13,017 bases of DNA from an uncultured Clostridia bacterium. Its GTDB lineage: Bacteria > Bacillota > Clostridia > Oscillospirales > CAG-272. A program made the translations under genes and the position numbers. How positions within the stretch are numbered: position 1 is the stretch's first letter; each line of letters starts with the position of its first letter. The stretch spans positions 1-13,017 of the forward strand of contig CALGCW010000026.1 in the NCBI GenBank assembly GCA_937884385.1. The letters run 5' to 3'. Positions 6,081 through 12,728 of the stretch are shown here, piece after piece. Under the pieces are notes generated by a model. It had not been told where the DNA came from, searched no databases, and was given only the letters and a program-made list of their open reading frames with translations.

Positions 6081-8720
6081 ATGGACAACAAACGGCACGC
6101 AGGTCTTACTCTGCGCGAGGTCGAAGAATCCCGTCTGCGGTACGGCACTAACAAGATAACGAAAACGAAGGGCAAAAGCTTTTTTTCATCATTCTTGGAA
6201 AACCTAGGCGACCCCGTCATAAGAGTGCTCATCATCTCACTTATAGTCAATATCATATTTACGTTCAAAAATATAGATTGGTTCGAAACGGGCGGAATAG
6301 CCATCGCCATCCTTCTCGCCACCACGATCTCAACCTTTTCCGAATACTCGTCGGGAGAAGCATTCAAACGCATATGCGAAAGCGTGCAGATACACGCAAA
6401 CGTCTTGCGCGAAGGAAAAATAGTAAGCATTCCCACCGACGAGGTCGTTGTCGGAGACGTTGTGATCCTCTGCGCAGGTGAAAAGATATGTGCCGACGGA
6501 ATCCTCATCTCCGGTGAGATAGGTCTTGACCAATCCGCAATGACGGGTGAGAGCCGCGAGGTCGCAAAAACGCCCTTTGCAAAGCCACTGCCCGACCCCG
6601 ACAAATGCGACGGCATTCTATCACCCGATTCGGCTTGCTCCTGCCCGCGCGCCTGCCTTGTATCTCGAGGCGAGGGTAAGATGGTGGTGATGCGAGTCGG
6701 CAACGCGACCCACCTTGGCGGTATAGTTCGCGAGCTTCAGACTCAAACGAGAGAGAGCCCCCTAAAAATAAGGCTATCGAAGCTTGCGCGGCAGATCAGC
6801 TTTTTTGGCTACGGCGCGGCAGTGCTGATCGCGCTTCTCAGCCTTTTCTCTGCCTTTTTTATAGAATGTGACTTCTCGCGCGAGCTCATAATGCAAAAGC
6901 TGAGTGACCCAAACACGGTCATAGGCGAGCTCCTTCATTCAATAACCCTCGGCATTACCGTTGTGATTATGGCAGTGCCGGAGGGACTGCCTATGATGAT
7001 AGCCGTCGTCCTCTCCTCAAACGTGAGCAGGATGCTTCGTGATATGGTCCTTGTGCGAAAGCCAACGGGGATCGAGGCGGCAGGAAGTATGAATATTCTC
7101 TTTACCGATAAAACGGGCACGCTTACCGAGGGCAAAATGAGCGTCTCGGGCTTTATCCTGCCCGACGGAAGCCGCGTTTCCTCCGTAGCCGAGCTTAAGA
7201 AGTCCCACGCAGACGTCTTCGAATCGTTCTGTCACAATTCGCTTTCCAACACGAGCGCACACCTCTCGGGCAATCGCGTGATCGGTAATAACAGCACCGA
7301 GATCGCGCTCATAAATGCCACAAAAAGATATGCAGGCTACGTTCAAAAGGACAGTGTTGAGGAAAAGCTCCCCTTTGACAGCAAATATAAATATTCAGCC
7401 TCTCGCGCAGGCGGAAAACTCTTTTTAAAGGGTGCGCCCGAGCTGCTCCTCTGCTCTGCCCTTCCCGATTTTAATAAAGCGGCGGTAGAATATGAAATAT
7501 CTCGCGCGCAAGAAACGGGAGGCAGGGTAATTGCAATGTGCGAGTGCAAGGACGACGGCAAAGCCCTCGACCCTTCAAGCGCATACCGTTCATCTCACTT
7601 CGTATGCGCCGTTATATTGTCCGACAAGCTGCGAAGGAGCGCCAGAGGATCGGTCGAAGCCTTACGGGGTGCGGGAATAGACGTCGTTATGATAACGGGT
7701 GACAGCCCCCTGACGGCAAAAGCAATAGCAAATGACGCAGGTATGATAACGCAAAGGCGGGATCTTTGCCTGACTCACTCGGACATCGAAAAAATGACCG
7801 ACGGAGAGCTGAGAGAAACCCTTCCCCGCCTTGCGGTCCTTGCAAGAGCGCTTCCAAGCGATAAAAGCCGCCTTGTAAGGCTTTCGCAGGAGGATGAGCT
7901 CGTCGTGGGTATGACGGGAGACGGCATAAACGACGCACCTGCGCTTCGCGCGTCCGACGTTGGATTTGCTATGGGCTCGGGGAGCGAGGTAGCAAAGGAA
8001 GCGGGCGATGTAGTAATACTTGACAACGATCTTGCATCGATCGTCCGTGCGGTTCTTTACGGCAGGAACATATTCAAGAGCATCAGAAAATTCCTCGTCT
8101 TTCAACTCACTATGAACTTTTCCTCTGCGCTCGTGTGTATGATAGGTCCTCTTTTGGGCTTCGATACTCCCATAACCGTCTCACAAATGCTCTGGGTGAA
8201 TATGATAATGGATACTCTCGGCGGTCTTGCCTTCGCGGGCGAAGCACCCGCAAGACGGATACTGCGCGAGAAGCCTAAAAAACGCGACACGCCAATCCTT
8301 AACAAGTATATGATACATCAGATCCTCATCAGCGGTTCTTTTTCGGTGCTGATATCAATGCTCTTCTGGTCGCTCCCAGTATTCACCTCGCATTTCCGAG
8401 CTCACGGGGAGAACAGAGTCCTCCTCTCCGCCTTTTTCGCCCTATTTATCTTCCTTGGAGTAATGCAATGCATAAATTCAAGAACGGATCGCCTCAATCC
8501 CTTCGTGGGTATTACCAAAAACAAGGCATTCGTACTGATAATGTGCGTCATTTCAGCAATTCAGATATCGTTCGTATATTTGGGCGGCGACGTCCTGCGC
8601 GCGTATCCGCTTCTTCCGGGCGAGATCCTTTTTACACTCGCCTGTGCTTCCCTTGCCCTGCCCTTCGAGCTTTTAAGAAAGATCGTCTGGCGCTTCTCGG
8701 GGCACAGCGAGGGATTTTGA
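6081..8720 (+). CDS. P2B-type (PMCA-like) calcium-transporting P-type ATPase
   Basis: This is an 879-residue ten-helix pump. Landmarks are TGES in the actuator domain (155-158), VPEGLP in helix 4 (299-304), the phosphorylation motif DKTGTLT with Asp343, KGAPE (450-454) in the nucleotide domain, MITGD (537-541) and GDGINDAP (613-620). The membrane part has FQLTMN in helix 5 and MLWVNMIMDTL in helix 6, giving Asn707 and Asp711. Together with Glu301 these are the single-calcium-site residues of P2B pumps; SERCA-like P2A pumps differ here. It should export Ca2+ from the cytoplasm using ATP. Between TGES and GNATHLG lies an odd Cys-rich stretch (Cys176, 186, 188, 192). GGAGGG precedes the ATG by seven bases. 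dapL follows after 20 bases. No calmodulin-binding tail is apparent. Confidence 0.92.
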   Translation: MDNKRHAGLTLREVEESRLRYGTNKITKTKGKSFFSSFLENLGDPVIRVLIISLIVNIIFTFKNIDWFETGGIAIAILLATTISTFSEYSSGEAFKRICESVQIHANVLREGKIVSIPTDEVVVGDVVILCAGEKICADGILISGEIGLDQSAMTGESREVAKTPFAKPLPDPDKCDGILSPDSACSCPRACLVSRGEGKMVVMRVGNATHLGGIVRELQTQTRESPLKIRLSKLARQISFFGYGAAVLIALLSLFSAFFIECDFSRELIMQKLSDPNTVIGELLHSITLGITVVIMAVPEGLPMMIAVVLSSNVSRMLRDMVLVRKPTGIEAAGSMNILFTDKTGTLTEGKMSVSGFILPDGSRVSSVAELKKSHADVFESFCHNSLSNTSAHLSGNRVIGNNSTEIALINATKRYAGYVQKDSVEEKLPFDSKYKYSASRAGGKLFLKGAPELLLCSALPDFNKAAVEYEISRAQETGGRVIAMCECKDDGKALDPSSAYRSSHFVCAVILSDKLRRSARGSVEALRGAGIDVVMITGDSPLTAKAIANDAGMITQRRDLCLTHSDIEKMTDGELRETLPRLAVLARALPSDKSRLVRLSQEDELVVGMTGDGINDAPALRASDVGFAMGSGSEVAKEAGDVVILDNDLASIVRAVLYGRNIFKSIRKFLVFQLTMNFSSALVCMIGPLLGFDTPITVSQMLWVNMIMDTLGGLAFAGEAPARRILREKPKKRDTPILNKYMIHQILISGSFSVLISMLFWSLPVFTSHFRAHGENRVLLSAFFALFIFLGVMQCINSRTDRLNPFVGITKNKAFVLIMCVISAIQISFVYLGGDVLRAYPLLPGEILFTLACASLALPFELLRKIVWRFSGHSEGF

Positions 8721-8740
8721 TAAGCAGATAGGAGAAAACT

Positions 8741-9928
8741 ATGAACGTTAAGCTAAACAACAATTTTGACCTTCTTTCAAAAAAATATCTCTTTGACGAG
8801 ATATCCACACGCGTGGCGGCATATAAAAAGAGCGCGCCAAGCGCGCACGTGATCTCACTCGGCATCGGAGACGTCACCCTTCCCCTACCTGCCACCGTTG
8901 CAAAAGAGATGTCACAAGCCGCAAAGGAGCTTGGAACCAAAGAAGGCTTTCGAGGCTACGGCGATACTCTCGGCTTGCCTGAGCTTCGCAGAGCTATCTC
9001 AAAAAGATACATAGAGCGCAACGTACACCTTGAAGAGGATGAAATATTCATAAGCGACGGTGCAAAAAGCGATCTCTGCGCCGTCCCCGACCTGTTTGGT
9101 GATATCCCTTCCCTTATACCCTCACCCGTATATCCCGTTTACGTAGACTCAAATATTATTGCAGGCAAAAAAATAAGACTCCTTGAAGCAGAGCCAAGCA
9201 CGGGATTTCTTCCTTTGCCGCCAAAGGATAGCACGGCAAGCCTCCTATACCTATGCTCGCCAAATAATCCCACAGGAAGCGTTTTCGATGACCGCCTACT
9301 TTCGCGTTGGGTCGAATACGCAAGGAATACAGGGTCTGTCATAGTATTTGATGCCGCGTATGAAGCATATATACGCGATCCTGCACTCCCGCACTCTATA
9401 TTTGAAATCGATGGGGCGAGAGAGTGTTCTATCGAGATATGCTCATTTTCAAAAATGGCAGGCTTTACTGGTGTGAGATGCGGCTGGTGCGCCATAGCAC
9501 GTGAGAATCCGCTGCACAGCCTTTGGCGCAGACGGCAAACTACGAAATTCAACGGCGCATCCTATATATCTCAACGCGGTGCTCTTGCAGCACTTTCCGT
9601 TGAGGGCGGACGCGAATGTGAAAGAAATATAGATTATTATATAAATAACGCAAAGCTTATCACAGGCTTTGCAGAGTCGATAGGTCTCCGGTATTACGGC
9701 GGAGAGCACGCACCGTACGTTTGGATAAAATGTCCTGATAATATGCACTCTTGGGCCGCATTTGAAAGCATCCTATACTCTGTAGGAGTAGTCACCACCC
9801 CGGGTGTAGGCTTTGGCAAAAACGGCGAAGGCTTTCTTCGCCTCTCCGCCTTCGCCCCCCGCGAGGATATCATCGAAGCAATGGATAGATTTAAAAATTC
9901 AGATTTTCTCCACCACTTCAAATTTTGA
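8741..9928 (+). CDS. dapL: LL-diaminopimelate aminotransferase
   Basis: This PLP enzyme converts tetrahydrodipicolinate to LL-diaminopimelate with glutamate as donor, a one-step shortcut to lysine and to meso-DAP for peptidoglycan. The 395-residue product has the family opening (NFDLLSKKYLFDEI), LGIGDVTLPLP (40-50), FRGYGDTLGLPELR (70-83) and FISDGAKSD (103-111). The fold-type-I core is CSPNNPTG (172-179), FDAAYEAY (203-210) and SFSKMAGFTGVRCGW, with Lys238 as Schiff-base lysine. Arg367 (FLRLSAF) should bind the substrate carboxylate. The start is supported by AGGAG six bases upstream. It follows the ATPase by 20 bases and is probably co-transcribed, although the two functions are unrelated. 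A terminator-like hairpin lies 31 bases past the stop. Confidence 0.95.
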   Translation: MNVKLNNNFDLLSKKYLFDEISTRVAAYKKSAPSAHVISLGIGDVTLPLPATVAKEMSQAAKELGTKEGFRGYGDTLGLPELRRAISKRYIERNVHLEEDEIFISDGAKSDLCAVPDLFGDIPSLIPSPVYPVYVDSNIIAGKKIRLLEAEPSTGFLPLPPKDSTASLLYLCSPNNPTGSVFDDRLLSRWVEYARNTGSVIVFDAAYEAYIRDPALPHSIFEIDGARECSIEICSFSKMAGFTGVRCGWCAIARENPLHSLWRRRQTTKFNGASYISQRGALAALSVEGGRECERNIDYYINNAKLITGFAESIGLRYYGGEHAPYVWIKCPDNMHSWAAFESILYSVGVVTTPGVGFGKNGEGFLRLSAFAPREDIIEAMDRFKNSDFLHHFKF

Positions 9929-10012
9929 TTTGCAGAAGAAGTTACAAAGAAAAGAATATGTTCTTTTTCGAGAAAAAGAACCAAAAAACTTTTTGTAGAG
10001 CTTCGCAAATAA
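9928..10012 (+). repeat. Dispersed A/T-rich repeat, copy 2
   Basis: This starts at the dapL stop and contains GATTTG, GAAGTTACAAAG, AAAG, a hairpin and CAAAAAACTTTTTGT, in the order seen on the opposite strand at 1-82. The hairpin sequence itself differs between copies while remaining a stem of T-run and A-run, which suggests compensatory change and selection for structure. Confidence 0.6.
9960..9994 (+). terminator. Probable terminator of ATPase-dapL
   Basis: A 9-bp perfect stem (GTTCTTTTT with AAAAAGAAC, loop CGAG, 9960-9981) is followed by an A-run and then CTTTTTG. The stem is A/T-rich and the U-run is displaced, so termination may be partial. It lies inside the dispersed repeat. Confidence 0.5.
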
Positions 10013-10242
10013 CTCCCGCGCAAATTGTGTTGTGACAAGCCACAACACATAACGATTTTCTCCCTTGTCGAAAATCTGTAATTTGCTACTCCCATATATA
10101 GCCGAAACCATATCTAACGGCTATTATGCAACAAACAAAATACACCCCCGTAGGGGCGCACCGCGTGCGTCCGCACCTACAAATAAATTCCTAATTTTGC
10201 ACTTTGCATTTTGCATTTACTCACCCTGCAGGGTTTATTATC
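10013..10242. repeat. Non-coding stretch packed with hairpins and a REP-like palindrome
   Basis: No gene is supported in 9929-10355. In order I see a 9-bp stem-loop (10026-10049), a 7-bp stem GATTTTC/GAAAATC (10054-10076), a 7-bp stem ATAGCCG/CGGCTAT (10098-10124), and a REP-like palindrome at 10150-10180 (outer GTAGG/CCTAC, inner CGCAC/GTGCG). These are followed by three contiguous TTTGCAY heptamers (10196-10216) and a perfect 12-base palindrome ACCCTGCAGGGT (10223-10234). The last lies eight bases upstream of the next -35 box and could be an operator or the remnant of a terminator. Confidence 0.6.
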
Positions 10243-10297
10243 TTGACAAAACCTCCTTTTTCGTGTACAATGTAGGTGAAAATATAGTGTCTAAAAC
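10243..10297 (+). promoter_or_regulatory. Promoter module, copy A (orphan lipoprotein gene)
   Basis: Consensus TTGACA (10243-10248), 17 bases, TACAAT (10266-10271), then GTAGGTGAAAATATAGT and GTCTAAAAC. The part after the -10 box is nearly identical to 11256-11280. With a start near 10278, the shared block covers the initiation region and about the first 20 transcribed bases, so it may be an operator or a conserved 5' leader. Confidence 0.85.
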
Positions 10298-10345
10298 TAT
10301 GTATGCATCATTTTTTATATGCTCGGTATTTTCACGATATATTTT

Positions 10346-10350
10346 GGAGG
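10346..10350 (+). promoter_or_regulatory. Ribosome binding site deciding the lipoprotein start
   Basis: GGAGG lies five bases before ATG 10356 and directly precedes a Lys-rich signal-peptide start. The open frame extends upstream, but only through the promoter and repeats. Confidence 0.85.
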
Positions 10351-10355
10351 TGCAA

Positions 10356-11183
10356 ATGAAAAAAATAGTTATTCTGTTGATTTTGATTTCTATGTTAATC
10401 TGTCCTTTATGCTCTTGTCAACAAAAGAATATTACTGTTGGCGATGTCACCGGAGATCTGTATTTCGAAGAAACAGATTGCGGAATGAACATTATGTTCA
10501 ATGACGTGAAATATAATGTGTTTACAGGCGATCTCAAAGGATTCTATTTTTACCGAGCTACAGATCAACTGGTAACATATTTATGGGGCAGATTGGGGCT
10601 TTACGGATTGTATGTAGTTAATAATCCTGATTTTGGAATAGCTTTTACTCCAGAAGATGTTCTTTTGCGTTTAATGGGTAATCCATATGATTTTCCAAGG
10701 TATATTTTAAGTGAAGACGCAGAAGTTCCTAGTTTAGAGACCGTTGCTATAGATGATATTGTCCATGTTGAGAATATGGGGAGAATCCAAGATGTTGTAT
10801 ACACAGAGTGGTCGAATGTTAACGAAATGGCATCTTCCGGATGGACGAAAGTTTATGACAGAAGCTTGTGGAATGGCGAAAATGATACTGTTACATTAGG
10901 TGAGCTTGTCGACTTTACTGAACCATTTACGCTAACCGGTAGATACATGAAGTTTGGAGAAATAGTTTTCACCCCCGCAGGTTATGAATCTTTTTTCTGT
11001 GGACCCTTCGATGTGATTTGGACGAATGGGGGAGAATTTTACCTCCGTTTTAGCTTCAACACGGATGACGAACATATATACAAAGTACAAGACAAGTATC
11101 AATCCAGTTTTGAAAAAATGTTCGAGCCCTCATCATTTGAATGGGAATACATTTTAAGTGAGGATACTTCAAAAGCTGAGTAA
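10356..11183 (+). CDS. Orphan predicted lipoprotein, unknown function
   Basis: I do not recognise this 275-residue protein. MKK plus a hydrophobic stretch (4-17) ends in a plausible lipobox LCSC with Cys21 as lipidation site, so it should be anchored on the outer membrane face. The mature part is acidic, rich in aromatic residues and without further membrane segments, suggesting a beta-rich extracytoplasmic domain. The phrase YILSED occurs twice (116-121 and near the C-terminus), perhaps by chance. The gene is visibly AT-richer than the housekeeping block to its left. It has its own consensus promoter and terminator, so it is a single-gene unit. The frame is open back to 10065, but that extension runs through the promoter, a REP-like palindrome and tandem repeats. 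Confidence 0.75.
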   Translation: MKKIVILLILISMLICPLCSCQQKNITVGDVTGDLYFEETDCGMNIMFNDVKYNVFTGDLKGFYFYRATDQLVTYLWGRLGLYGLYVVNNPDFGIAFTPEDVLLRLMGNPYDFPRYILSEDAEVPSLETVAIDDIVHVENMGRIQDVVYTEWSNVNEMASSGWTKVYDRSLWNGENDTVTLGELVDFTEPFTLTGRYMKFGEIVFTPAGYESFFCGPFDVIWTNGGEFYLRFSFNTDDEHIYKVQDKYQSSFEKMFEPSSFEWEYILSEDTSKAE

Positions 11184-11190
11184 AACAAAT

Positions 11191-11226
11191 GGCTGATCTG
11201 CGTTTGCGGGTCAGCCTTACTTTTTC
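11191..11226 (+). terminator. Terminator module, copy A
   Basis: GGCTGATC (11191-11198) pairs with GGTCAGCC (11209-11216), with one G-U pair, and is followed by TTACTTTTTCTT. It starts eight bases after the lipoprotein stop. The hairpin and tail match 12517-12549 with three differences over 33 bases. The T-rich tail runs directly into the next promoter's -35 box. Confidence 0.8.
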
Positions 11227-11280
11227 TTGACAAGACAACGGTTTTTGTATATAATGTAGGTGAAAATATAGTATCTAAAC
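11227..11280 (+). promoter_or_regulatory. Promoter module, copy B (three-helix membrane protein gene)
   Basis: Consensus TTGACA (11227-11232), 17 bases and consensus TATAAT (11250-11255), followed by GTAGGTGAAAATATAGT and ATCTAAAC. The spacer sequence differs from copy A while the block downstream of -10 is conserved, so the similarity is not simply that of any two sigma-A promoters. Confidence 0.87.
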
Positions 11281-11332
11281 CGGTGTACACAGCGCTATTG
11301 GAACACAATAATACTCGCTTTAGGAGGTTGTT

Positions 11333-11737
11333 ATGAAAGGCATCTTAATATTGGGTATACAAATAATTATTTTGTTTGGAAGTTTGATTCCAACCGGACA
11401 TAAGTATATCGGAGAAACACCTCAAATCTATAATGCTTTTAGGTTCTCTATGTTATCTATTAATATTTTGACTCTTATATTAATATTGGTCTTTATCGAT
11501 GATTTTAATGTGTGTTGTACAATATTATTACTTGGATTAACAACAACGTGCATTGCGCTCACTATTATAGAATCGATTGGAAAAAGGAAACATTATGAGT
11601 TGCTAAAACAACGAATTCAAATTGTTCAAAAAGACTCACCCATCAATAATTTTAAAGAAATGCAAACTATTTTAGTGGTAAAATTTGATAAGTTATATTC
11701 CATTTCAGATATACAAAAAGTATATTCTAATATGTAA
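11333..11737 (+). CDS. Small three-helix membrane protein, unknown function
   Basis: This 134-residue protein is not recognised. Three hydrophobic segments (about 3-20, 38-55 and 58-80) are followed by a basic, soluble tail (about 84-134, beginning GKRKHYELLKQR) that is probably cytoplasmic. The tail's final part (TILVVKFDKLYSISDIQKVYSNM region, 112-134) could form a strand and helix. AGGAGG lies five bases before the ATG. The gene is strongly AT-rich compared with the left half of the window. It has its own promoter (copy B) and is followed by a GC-rich hairpin, so it is probably monocistronic. Candidate roles such as an immunity-like or stress membrane protein would be guesses. Confidence 0.7.
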   Translation: MKGILILGIQIIILFGSLIPTGHKYIGETPQIYNAFRFSMLSINILTLILILVFIDDFNVCCTILLLGLTTTCIALTIIESIGKRKHYELLKQRIQIVQKDSPINNFKEMQTILVVKFDKLYSISDIQKVYSNM

Positions 11738-11757
11738 GGATTTCGTGTAAATACTAA

Positions 11758-11786
11758 CCCCTGCGAAGCGATTTACTACGCAGGGG
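11758..11786 (+). other. GC-rich hairpin after the three-helix gene
   Basis: CCCCTGCG (11758-11765) pairs perfectly with CGCAGGGG (11779-11786) around a 13-base loop, 20 bases after the stop codon. No U-run follows, so it is a weak terminator at best; it may protect the mRNA 3' end. Confidence 0.5.
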
Positions 11787-11943
11787 AATATAAGCCGATA
11801 ATTAAAAATCAAGAAAAATGACGAAAAAACATTTTATCGATTTCATATTCAAGCAATGTATATTCGATTAATTTGTGCTTGCACGTAATGAACCAAGGAC
11901 GAATTCCAGCTGAAACATAATAAATTGTAAAGGAGAAACATCA
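11787..11943 (+). other. AT-rich spacer upstream of the YcxB-like gene
   Basis: No copy of the shared promoter module is present here, and I find no -35/-10 pair of convincing quality. The next gene may depend on read-through from copy B, or on a non-standard promoter. AGGAG at about 11931-11935 is the only clear signal. Confidence 0.4.
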
Positions 11944-12447
11944 ATGATCAGCTTTTTATATGATAAACGATCTACATATAGAAGAATATGGAATATCGTC
12001 ACGTTTTTATATGGGAAAAATTTAATAATAGGAATTATCTGTTTCGCTGTAGGAGCATATATTAATATCACGGGTTACTATTTGGAAAACATGAAATATG
12101 TTTCAAATGGGTCTGTCCTGCTTTTTTGTAGTTATGTAGTATTAATTATGTTTTTTATGCTTGCGCGTACTTTTTACAAGCAAATATCATCCACATATAA
12201 AAATTATGCCAATGATGGTTTATTGCATTATACGCTTTGTATCCGCGATACACGCTATGTATTGAAATGTATAGAAAGCGAAAAGGAAATTGAGTTCTCA
12301 AAGAACGATATAAAAAGGATTATACGCAAAAACGGCACAATTATTGTTGAGGTTCTTTCAAATCGCGGTATAGATTTCCCTGATCGCGTTGTGGATTTCC
12401 CCAATCGTGAAGATATATATGAGTTGTTTACTGATGAAAAGTCATAA
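11944..12447 (+). CDS. YcxB-like two-helix membrane protein
   Basis: This 167-residue protein has two transmembrane helices (about 27-46 and 56-76) after a basic N-terminus, then a cytoplasmic C-terminal domain (about 92-162). The layout, and the C-terminal pattern of a strand-rich segment with IEFSKNDIKRIIRKNGTIIV followed by a final short helix (REDIYELF), resemble the YcxB-like family. The match is by pattern only and the usual Trp before the DIK-type motif is Phe here. Family function is not established. AGGAG lies eight bases before the ATG. The gene is AT-rich like its two left neighbours and ends at terminator copy B, so it belongs to the same accessory group. Confidence 0.68.
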   Translation: MISFLYDKRSTYRRIWNIVTFLYGKNLIIGIICFAVGAYINITGYYLENMKYVSNGSVLLFCSYVVLIMFFMLARTFYKQISSTYKNYANDGLLHYTLCIRDTRYVLKCIESEKEIEFSKNDIKRIIRKNGTIIVEVLSNRGIDFPDRVVDFPNREDIYELFTDEKS

Positions 12448-12515
12448 GCTCTTCCGGATGTGTTCATCGATGAGCAGAATTAAAATAATGATACGGTGAC
12501 GTATAAGTAAAAATC

Positions 12516-12555
12516 GGGCTGACCTGCGTTTCTGGGTCAGCCTTACTTTGTCTTT
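12516..12555 (+). terminator. Terminator module, copy B
   Basis: GGCTGACC (12517-12524) pairs perfectly with GGTCAGCC (12535-12542), followed by TTACTTTGTCTTT. It is nearly identical to 11191-11223. It lies about 70 bases after the YcxB-like gene. Confidence 0.78.
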
Positions 12556-12628
12556 CAAAGAAGAACGCATTTGTTCGTTTCTAATCTTTCTCAACAAAAA
12601 TTCAAATAATCAAAACTACCGGTTCAAC

Positions 12629-12677
12629 CAGTGGTTTGCTCTATCCTTAAAAGCGGATATTGCAGGCTTCACCACTG
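12629..12677. other. Compound stem-loop, unknown role
   Basis: Nested complementary segments form one 49-base hairpin: CAGTGGT with ACCACTG (outer, 7 bp), TGC with GCA, and TATCC with GGATA (inner, 5 bp), around loop TTAAAAGC. It matches no RNA family I know and has no clear promoter. It could be an uncharacterised RNA or part of a repeat. Confidence 0.35.
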
Positions 12678-12728
12678 AATTATATTATTGCATTACACGC
12701 CCGCAGCCCGTGAAAGGGTAACTATACA

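Noticed and set aside
10196..10216. Three tandem TTTGCAY heptamers as a possible CRISPR or origin iteron array
   Set aside because: There are only three units without spacers, no replication or cas gene nearby and no further copies; it is more likely slippage-prone low-complexity DNA.
10065..10355. Upstream extension of the orphan lipoprotein reading frame
   Set aside because: It passes through hairpins, a REP-like palindrome, tandem heptamers and the consensus promoter, while GGAGG and a signal peptide mark ATG 10356 as the start.
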